Assembly (NCBI GenBank): GCA_963931925.1
Contig: OZ007570.1
Coordinates: forward strand, 42,119,687-42,183,686
Source: Onchidella celtica
Taxonomy: Eukaryota; Mollusca; Gastropoda; Systellommatophora; Onchidiidae
Reading direction: 5' to 3'
DNA length: 64,000 bases
The position numbers were made by a program, and so were the translations under genes. The notes below the pieces were generated by a model. That model worked only from the letters and a program-made list of their open reading frames with translations, was not told the DNA's origin and did not search any database. This document shows, piece after piece, positions 33,190-64,000 of this stretch. The number at the start of each line of letters is the position of its first letter. Position 1 is the stretch's first letter.

Positions 33190-34275
33190 TGCAAATATAT
33201 GAATTTCCCGGCATTATCCGGGATAAAACTGTGAACCTACCCTTCCATCTCTCTCTCTCTTTTTGGTCTAGAAAGCTTCCCATATTTTACAGTCGTACTG
33301 CAGATTTCATGCGCACCAGAGCACTATGCACTCATTTCTGGTAGGGAAATGGCGCGCACTGAATTGAACGCATATTAATACATCGTTTCCGGTGCGGTGA
33401 GCTTACTACAGGGAGCCAAAACAAAGATCATTGTATTTTACTTTTTTACGACTTTTAATTTAAAAATACCTGAAACTTGAATTAACACAATCAGTCGATA
33501 GAAAAGCGATTGAACTGGATTTACTGACACATAAGAAAATTAATTTTATAACTTTTGAAACTGTCATTTAGGTTGTAAAGTCGAGCAAAAAATGGGGCAA
33601 AACTGCACCACAATGAATACCGAACAGCACGTAGGTGCGCGGAGTGTCCTTCGCTACGATAAGGTGTGCATTACGATGCGCTTCGGGTGGCTTTTGATAA
33701 GTAACTTTAGGCCAACGTGATGCCCCGGCGCGGACTCTCTAATACTTCAATTCGGTGCGCGCAGTTTCCCTACGAAGAAAGAGTACATAGTGCTCTGGTG
33801 CGTACAAAATCCGAAACTAGTAAGATAAAAAAAAAAATAGTGGCCGGAGTAATTCATTGTTGTGCAATTTCGCCCCTTTTTTTGCTCGGCTCTACAGCCT
33901 AAATGACAGTTTCAATTTTATAGAATTAATTTTCTTAAGTGTCAATGAATCCAGTCCAATCGCTTTTGTGTCGACCGATTATGTTGATTCAAGTTTCAGG
34001 TATTTTTAAATTAAAAGTCGCAAAAAAGTAAAATACAATGGTCTTTGCATTGGCTCCCAGTGGTAAGCTCACTGCACCGGAAACGATGTATTAAATACGT
34101 GTTCAGTTCGGTGCGGGCAAATTTCCCTACCAGAAATGAGTGCGCTCTGGTGTGCATGAAATCTGTAGTAAGAAAGTACAATAATGTAAAGTTTTCTGGA
34201 CCAAAAAGAGAGACAGATGGAACGATGGGTTCACAGATTTATCACGGATAATGCCGGGAACCTCATCTAGTTATA
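33190..34275. repeat. Hairpin-headed elements, one direct and a tandem pair inverted
   Basis: The direct unit runs from about 33199 (GAATTTCCCGGCATTATCCG) to about 33618. After an R500-like piece (33620-33740), a partial unit and a full unit lie in reverse, ending at the head GATAATGCCGGGAACCTCAT (34247) and CTAGTTATAATAG. Internal sequence (GGAGCCAAAACAAAGATCAT, CACCACAATGAAT) matches the array at 23.3-24.1 kb. Confidence 0.7.
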
Positions 34276-34279
34276 ATAG

Positions 34280-35340
34280 AAGATAATATTAATTTGTCTA
34301 TCTGTGTTTATTCAGAAACTACAAAAGGCAAGAGGCAAGTGTCTAAACCCAATACACACTGCTTCGGCATCACCCAGGGAAGCTGTGTATATCTATATGA
34401 CACTTATTTGGACCGGCGACAGGTTGTTTAGGTATCAAGTGAGGACAGAGCAAAATACTGTCAAGATCGCTAAGCCATGAGCCTGTGACGTCTTGCTGTT
34501 CACTACAGTGCAAGTTCCACACACAAAAATACCCATCATAAGAAAGTGAATCAGAACGGCTGAGAGACCATAATAGTAATGACCCATTGGTTTGCTTCAC
34601 TTATGCCACCCAAATTCGTGACGTTGACGCCGACGTTTTGCAAGTCATCTCTTGGCTGCACCATATTAAGAGTGCCCAAAATGAGATTGTGCGGAAAGGT
34701 GAAATAAAATATATAAAATTTCTAAGAAGTAGAAGTTATGTAACGTCAGACAAAACAAACAACAAGGATACAATCACAAATCACGCACGAGTGCTATTTC
34801 AAATCCTGCAAAATGTTATGTAAAATGTGTTTTAACTGTGTAAAAAAAACTTGATTCCTTTGCACAGAGAAAAGAACGAACCGTGGGTGAAAATTTAACT
34901 GATGCAAAATGAAAAATAATATTGATGCAGAAAACCGTAGATTTTCTTAAAAGAACAAATTTGGTGAACGAAAAAAGAAGAAGAAGAAGAAGAAAAATTG
35001 AAACTCTTTGGAAACGAAATATGGGAGTACCACACAAAAGATGTGAAAGGCGATGCATTCCAAAAAGTAGTATGCATTAGGAATGACAAAATTTTATTAA
35101 GAAATTGAAACTATTATAGACTTCCCTATGGGGTGCGCAACCAAAATAAATCAAGACAGACTAAAAGTTTTGTTTCATGACTGTGTTAGTGTATATCTCA
35201 ATATTCACGATGCCATGCCCATAGTGCCTTGCAGCTTTACTACGAGCATAGAGATACTATAATACTACGAGAGACGAAATGAATTTCAAAATCTCATAAG
35301 AGTGCATTTTCTGTGACGTCAAACGAAACAAACCAGTACA
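34280..35340. other. No gene recognised
   Basis: One 78-codon ORF (34587-34823) reads VISWLHHIKSAQNEIVRKGE, which I cannot assign. An AGA repeat lies at 34975-34995. No repeat structure was seen. Confidence 0.35.
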
Positions 35341-35399
35341 TTACTGAAGAGAAAAGTAAAGAGGCGGGTAGATAAGGGGGGGGGAGATGGAGAAGGAAG

Positions 35400-35735
35400 G
35401 GTGGGAGAGGGAAGGAGAAGAAGATAAGATAAGATAAGATATAACTTTATTATGATAATATCCTGTTTCCAGGAAATTTGTTGTCACAATATCAGTAGTG
35501 GTACAACCGTAAATACAATATCTAAGACCCACAGGTCTTTAACGTATACCACACACGCGCACATTGCTCACACAACATTACCAGCAGGTGAGAACATTAC
35601 TAACACACACACACTGTCAGAACAATCCATTTGGAAAACTAATAACAGCATACGACATCAGGAAACACTACTAGTACTACTTCGAATTGCGGATGGCAAA
35701 AAAGATCGTCTGTAGTGCTCTCTGTTTGTTTTTAA
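35400..35735 (-). repeat. LINE 3' tail, inverted
   Basis: Reading the minus strand, the segment ends AAAGTTATATCTTATCTTAT with further TTATC units, the same kind of tail as the LINE at 18730-19440, and carries a CA/TG-rich stretch as that one does. No coding part remains. Confidence 0.5.
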
Positions 35736-35740
35736 ATAAT

Positions 35741-36290
35741 ACTAGTATTGAACCCGCGAAATTCGCGGGGGGGGGGGGGGGGATAGCTATCATGTAAAGA
35801 CATGATGAAACGTGGACTTCAAGATCTAGATCTAGAGCCAGCTTAGATATCTGTTAGTAGATAGGTCTATTATAAAAATTGAAAATCTTCATCAACGTAC
35901 CTGAACAAATGGATCATCACGAATGTTATGGATGGACTCGGCATGTTTTTGCCACACTGTCACTGCAGCAAGAACCACGAATGTTATGGATGGACTCGGA
36001 AGCACGGTTTTAAATTTGGGGAACCGGACGTTGAGATCGCACGGTGGAGCGCAAATTCAGTGACGTCATGCCACATAAAAACTCACGCCCGGATGGTATT
36101 TATTTGGAACAAATGCAAATTTGCGTAGTTCAAAAAAATACTTACGGAGAGTGTTCAGCAATGAGTGTAGCAAGGAATCAACTTCAGACCAAAAGAAATT
36201 TGTATGCAAAATTTGAGCTCGATTGGTGCACAGATAGCCGAGCTACGGCTTTTACAAAAAAAGCGAGTTTTTTTTTTATAATAGATTATT
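35741..36290 (+). repeat. Hairpin-headed element with short tandem duplication
   Basis: Head ACTAGTATTGAACCCGCGAA then ATTCGCGGG (perfect hairpin) followed by 16 G; tail GCTCGATTGGTGCACAGATA..AAGCGAGTTTTTTTTTTATA. A 24-bp direct repeat starting CACGAATGTTATGGATGGAC occurs at 35918-35941 and 35976-35999 (period 58). Confidence 0.65.
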
Positions 36291-36734
36291 ATTATAGTAG
36301 TATTCGTCCACTTCTACAGGATCGGACTACCTGATGGAACAAGGTGTGGGAGGAATCATTTAGAATTGATTTTAGTTTCTTTTTGCACGAATGCACAAAT
36401 AACTCATCAATGTTCACGTATTCACCGTCAGTTCGATAGCAAGCGTTGTTTTTTTTTAAGCTAACCGTTTTATATGAAGAGGAAACCGTTCACCTATGAG
36501 CTACTGAAATCACTTAGATCTAAGCACCTGATATGCATTCGAAAAACTATCACAGTTTAGTGCATTATTTCTAATGTGGAAGAGGTATTTAGCCCACTTC
36601 TATGATCCAGGTCCAAAACAAAACTGTTTAGTAAGAGGGAAACAATGAGAATGGGAGGAGGGGAGGGGGTTTCCGGGAGGAGAGGGGTGAAGAAGAGGAG
36701 AGAGGGCAAGAGAAAGGAAGGAGAGGTGGTGGTT

Positions 36735-36860
36735 TATCCCGAGCGTTGCCGGGTGCCTCTCTTACTACTCTTAGTTAGTATAATAATACATTAATTATGA
36801 TAGGAGCATGACTAACCCCCGGGGTAGCCCGGGATAAACGTTCTTCCACTTCCCTCTCTC
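36735..36860. repeat. Two diverging hairpin heads
   Basis: TTTATCCCGAGCGTTGCCGG at 36732 reads outwards on the minus strand, and GGGGTAGCCCGGGATAAACG at 36821 on the plus strand. About 60 bp of A/T-rich DNA lies between, then a CT run. The element bodies beyond them were not delimited. Confidence 0.5.
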
Positions 36861-36869
36861 TCTCTCTCT

Positions 36870-39800
36870 CTCTCTCCGTAATCTCACTGCTCCTCACCTC
36901 TCCACCCCATTCTCTTTATTGCTCCCTTGGTGATGACAAGAAAATCGAATTTTAAATTTTAAATGACAGCAGTTTCCATGCAATAGACAGTGTTACTGAA
37001 GGCCATGTTAGATTGTCGCACTTCTTTGGACCTAATTTTCAAATTTCATCGTTCTATCGTTTCACTTTGCTATCTGGCTCTACCTCAATTAGCTGTGTTT
37101 GCTCCCGGCACAAATATAATACAAGTATAATATTGGTGCAGTAATAGAACGCACAAAATCAACAACAAACCACATAAATATTTTGTATAGAATTCCATTA
37201 CAGGCAATCCTACATTTTAGTGTACTTTTCCCGAAAATCATGACAGTTTTTTGACACATTCAACACTGCTAACATTCAACTGAAATGGCCAATGTTGGGA
37301 ATTGACGGGGCCTTTTCGTTTTCTTTACGATGCTATTGCTACCAAAGGCAGTGACAAATTCGAGCAGATGTCGATAATAAGTTTCTCTTCTAAAACAAGA
37401 AAGAAACCTTTGTTACGCAAAACCCTGGTTCCAAGAAACAAAATATGCTGTACGTGGGAATGGAAGACTGAACACACCAGAAAATTAAGGCCAAGATTCA
37501 TCAAATTATTTCATGCACATTCTGTCTTTATTCATTTATGCATTGATGAAATAATGCTTAATTTTTTTCAAATAATGCACAGGCACTGCTCTCTTTCATG
37601 GCCAAATGAAACGTCTATGGACGCAATCATATGTGGTTCACAATCACATTCCCAGCTCTCGTTCAATTTCACATCAGCCGAAGAGCATAATATATCCTCG
37701 CATACACACCACAAAACTCACTCGCATGTGCATTAAAACTAGAAACACACATTATGTGCTATGAGGTCACACCTTCTCCATCTGGGCGAGCTACGTTACT
37801 CGGTGAACGCGATGCGATGCCACACTCATTTCATTGATCTCTCGGCACACATGCAGGTCGATATTTTGCCAGACGGCTGGAATCACTCACCGCCTCCCCC
37901 CTTTTTTCCCATAATCTGTCCGTTGCTTTGGAGCTGTATCCAGGGGCGTTTAGCTTCAGGTCTCCTTCATTTACTCTTTGTCATTCTAACTGCAAGAGTG
38001 CAAGTGACCTGCTTACGCAAAGTAGAAGGTTTATAACTGCCCCCTTCACATATTTGCTCTGCGGTCTAGGCCCTAGTTGCAAAAGATAAAAGTCCGCTCG
38101 TTTACGTTCAGCCCAACAGTGCAAGCCAATAAAGCATTGTGCTAAAGCTGCGGCATCCGTTTAGCATATCGGCTGGAACTTTGCTGTGCTGGTCACTATG
38201 AACAGACCCTTGATAAATTAATGCCACTTTATAGGGAAAGTCCGTAGAAACAGCTACTAAGGACTGTTTATCCACCTCAACACATGCTTCCTTCAAGATA
38301 AATGAATAGGTAAACAAGCAATTTATGCACAGATTAGGATGTGATGGAAATGAACACACGGAGCAAGTTTGTTTGTTTGACTTATAAAATTGTGCTACGG
38401 AGACTCACTTAACTGCCGGGGAAGTCACATTTTAAATTTGTAAAGTCTATACCTACAAATAATGAGGAAGTCCGAAACATAAATTTGAACGTATGTGCTT
38501 TTATAGTGCAATATTTTTGTTCATATCCTGATCATGAGAAAATGGTGCAGTTGAACAGACGTGCCAGTAAAGCGAATTTATCTTACAGCGTTACGAACAT
38601 CCTGGTATTTGTCTTATTGCATATTATAATAGCATTCAACATGGCGTTGTCTTCAAGAGAGTCGCACTGGCAGGCTAACTCATTTACTTTTCAAGTGGAT
38701 ACATGCATTTCTGGGATTTAGGGGCTTCGTTGGAATAACAGAATATTATCTTACGTGAATAAACGAAAAAGGAAAGACAATTTACAGCACGCAGAAACCG
38801 GCCTACGTACAGTAACTGAACCATAGTCATGATGAAATTGTATCGACCCTTGTGCTCTGACGTCACTTTAAGGTAAGTTCAACGATCCTCAAAGACTAAA
38901 ATCAGTTTTATTCATGTGATTCCACGTGAGAATAATTACTTTGCACTTTTTTTTTGCTGATAGTGATTGTGATATACGTATATATCGCTCCTTAGTACTG
39001 ACGATATTTGGTGGCGTGTATCCACAGAGATTTTTGTTAGACCAGCGCATGCGGCCATCTTTCATTTTATTATCATCCTTGTTTGTCCACAAACACCAGG
39101 AACACCGGTGAAAGAATTCATTATGTGAACCTAATGGAAGTTTGAGACACAGTCTGCGTTTTCATATCAACATCTTTAAACATATCTTTATGTGTTTGCC
39201 CACATCCACCATCCTGTTCAGAATCAGAGATTTGAAACTGACGTACCGTTTCTCTTCTTTTGTGGCTCACCAAAATTCCCACCCTTCTGTAAGAAGAGAT
39301 GTGCAATGGGGACCTTTGACTGTTTTAAAAATTCCCTTCCAAATTTTGTTCTGAATATCCTTCTTAGGTTGTAAATTTATTTTTTCCTCGACAACCCCTA
39401 CCCTCACTTTAGTTTCTCCGCGAACATGTGAGATGGGACGTTGTCATGGCAAAACTGCGACTATAATCTGAGAGGGTCTCAAATATCTCATGAATATTCG
39501 CCGAATAGGATTTAATAGTCAACGATTTGTGCAGGACGATTTAATCTTCAACTAGTTGTAATGCAGTGACTTTCATAATGCACAGACAATCGTGAAATTA
39601 ATTATAATCATCAAAATCAGTCCTTTAACGAACAAACAACCAAACAAAAGAAAAAACTCATGAAAAATTTGAGACTCTCTGATTATACAGAAGGTTGAAG
39701 ACTTACCAAATTAATTCCTTTCACGGTGGGAAATATTTACGTTTATTTTGAAAAAGAAAAAAAAACAACATAATTGTGTTATGTTGACACATCTGAACAT

Positions 39801-40726
39801 CTTTCTAGCCATATTTGATCTAGTGTCTCGCGTACAAGATACACGTACTAGATTTTCAAAAGCATATTATGTACTCTAGTTATGAGCATGTTGTGGGATT
39901 GGAGGAAGGGGAGAGGGAGGGGGCGGGGGAGGAGACAAAAGAAGGAATGTGTTTTTCTCTTGCTTTTATTTTCATCTGTTTTATTTTTACTTGGTCTCCC
40001 TATACATGCCGTCACTAATACTGAGATGATCCATCCCCTCCTCGTCCTTATTCCCTCTCACCATTATATTTCAGTCAGTTTGTCATTGTACAAGCTAACT
40101 GAAAAACAACAAACAACAAAAACAGATTAACAGGGGAGGCCAGGAGGAGGAGGAATTCTGCAATATAATATTGTTGTTCTTTCGTTCCACGACACCGTCC
40201 TAACTTGCATGTTCCTAGAGGCAATAAAAACTAGACACGATCGCGGTTATAAACTTCTGTCACCGATTCACCGGATTAAACACCTTTAAAAAATTCTCCA
40301 ATTCGAATAACCACTCGGGAGGGCATCACTTCGGGTCGGAGTTTGGACTTGCTGGAAAGGAAGTGGAGGACTGGTGTTATTGGAAAAATTATGGCTTCTA
40401 CTCTCGAAGATTTTTGTAGGCCTATCAGAAAGCTATCAGAACAATGTATGTCTGTCCGCGGTGATAACACTGATTTCAATGCATGCCATTTAGGCAAACA
40501 TCAGACTTCTTTTCAGGTGCAATGTACAACCGAGCGTTGGTGTGCAAGTTTGAGTTCGAAAGTGCGAATGTTTTTGTGTTTGTTATTTTCCCAAAGGCCT
40601 GCTTGTGATTAATCAGAAAAAATTATTTGAAAAAAAAAAAAAGAATTTCAGACATTTATTTTAAACTTCTAACTTTGTACCCTTTAATCTCTGTTCACTG
40701 TTACGGATTTTTTTTTCTCTCAACAG
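36870..40726. other. No gene seen; probable upstream region or first intron of the JIP1-like gene
   Basis: Mostly unique, AT-rich DNA without recognised repeats. ORFs at 37302-37736 and 38485-38721 lack motifs and believable starts. A 5' exon of the JIP1-like gene must end in phase 2 upstream of 40727, but none could be supported here. Confidence 0.4.
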
Positions 40727-62859
<22,133 letters not shown>

Positions 62860-64000
62860 GTAAGAAAATACTATCTAAAAAATAATATTGATTTCACATC
62901 TACACTTCCAGTATAAACTTTAGAGAAGGATGGGTTCTTTATTTACTGCACAGTTGTGCAATGTTAGTAATCGAAAGTATTAAATTTCATCCAACACTAA
63001 AGCTTAGATTAACATAAGTAAAAATAACCAAAAAAACCAGAAAAGTTCAAGCGATTGTTTCCCTTTGATAACCAAATCAAAATTCATGATTACTTCAAGA
63101 GAAACATTAAATACCGGCTTTTTTTTTTTTTTTTGGGAGGTGGGGGAGAGGGGAAAGGGGAGGAGGGGGTTCCACATACAAATCATTTTCAAAATAACTG
63201 ACGTATGATTTATTTTTTTCTGTTAGCCACCCTATTAAGCACTACCAAATTAGCAAAAATAACTGGAAAAATCGGGGAAACTTTTATTGTTGTTAATAAC
63301 ACATCAGCCATTTGAATTTTAGTTAGGAATAGTGGCAAATTTCAAAACCAGCAACCTTCAACTTAATTAATGCACATATATTTCAGGCATCTTAACTCAT
63401 ATAGAAGGGTTTATTTATATCGTTGCTAATTTATTCTCATAATCCCCGTGGAAATGCTGAACTAGGTTTTTTCGAGAAAACTTCACTCTTCGTTAAATCT
63501 GTGTACCCGAATTTTGCATGGTCTTTTAAGCCATTTTGTCTTATCTGAAATATATTCTCTCATTTACATTGCAACAGTAGGCAAGGAGGTAGCTTTTATA
63601 TATTAAAATCGGTAACAAGGGATTTGTTTGAACGCTAGGAGTTTTACTGAACGCGTCATAAATAACAAAAATGTTAAAAAGTTCACATATTTGAATCATT
63701 GCTGATTTGTCAAACTTTACCGTCATTTTTTAAAAAGAAAAAAAATCCCTTGTGTAGATTACATTTGTTTTGAACACAGTATATTTCCTTATTAGAGTAT
63801 ATTATAGAAGCGTAGAGGGGAGCGTAAAAGGGGAAAAACAAAAATGGACAAATATTTAAAATGGCACAACCTACCGCATCAATTTCAAGCCATGTATTTG
63901 AACAAGGGAAAAACAAAAAATGGATAAATATTTTTAGCGGAAGTCTAAATAACCTCGGATCCAAATAATATTGCCTCTGTGTCTGATGGGATGACGCATT
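62860..64000. other. Intron DNA, nothing recognised
   Basis: AT-rich; T run at 63120-63134 followed by a GA/GGGG-rich stretch. The repeated words GAAAAACAAAAATGGA / AAAAACAAAAAATGGATAAA at 63833 and 63909 form a short direct repeat. No exon candidate with a JIP PTB motif. Confidence 0.45.

Noticed and set aside
34587-34823. 78-codon ORF that might be a piece of another transposase
   Set aside because: No motif could be matched, and no repeat partner or ends were found.
37302-37736. 144-codon ORF
   Set aside because: Starts at TTG, has no motif, no homologue known to me, average composition of the surrounding DNA; could be chance.
40391-40520. Possible first exon of the JIP1-like gene (MASTLEDF..)
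   Set aside because: A vague resemblance to the JIP1 N-terminus, but no donor site gives the phase 2 end needed to join the exon at 40727.

Overview
The window looks like nuclear DNA of an invertebrate animal, most likely a lophotrochozoan such as a marine mollusc (inference). The grounds are phase-matched exons with GT..AG introns, one recognisable conserved animal gene, very low gene density, long GATA and CT/GA microsatellites, and many LINE, SINE, Tc1/mariner and foldback elements. I saw no rRNA, CRISPR array, prokaryotic operon, LTR element or retrovirus-like gene.

Two protein-coding genes are well supported. (1) A two-exon gene at 25917-29031 (+) encodes about 903 residues with an RNase-H/DDE-like core of the kind I remember as DUF7869. 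It is the only gene inside a 5,222-bp DNA transposon (24688-29909). The element has 26-bp terminal inverted repeats beginning CGTTAACGGT, subterminal copies of the same motif, and a 4-bp CCAT target duplication. A second copy of the host repeat at 32605-33185 lacks the element and acts as an empty site that fixes both ends. This is the most interesting object in the window. (2) Six exons from 40727 to 62859 (+), joined in phase, form part of a JIP1-like (MAPK8IP) JNK scaffold gene. The last two exons make a complete JIP-type SH3 domain. The 5' exons were not found and the 3' exons (PTB domain expected) lie beyond the right edge.

Layout. 0-9 kb: LINE pieces, a decayed member of a multicopy metazoan gene family, palindromes and microsatellites. 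10-13 kb: nested direct and inverted repeats with a long foldback element. 14-19.4 kb: two truncated LINEs. 19.6-20.9 kb: a dead mariner-like element with ends and TA duplication. 21-24.4 kb: a head-to-tail array of short hairpin-headed elements that look Helentron-derived. 24.4-34.3 kb: the new transposon inside a host repeat, a decayed relative of its gene just outside, the empty site, and more hairpin-headed repeats. 36-40.7 kb: mostly unique DNA with nothing recognised. 40.7-64 kb: the JIP1-like gene.

The JIP1-like introns record a layered insertion history. They hold a Tc1-type element (41648-43822) and two copies of an element with 8-bp target duplications and an internal GATA array (46076-48105 and 50042-51444). 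A SINE sits inside the second of these, and two copies of another repeat each serve as the empty site for an insertion in the other. A further SINE copy (57199-57513) carries a 5' head built from local DNA, as if its reverse transcription switched templates.
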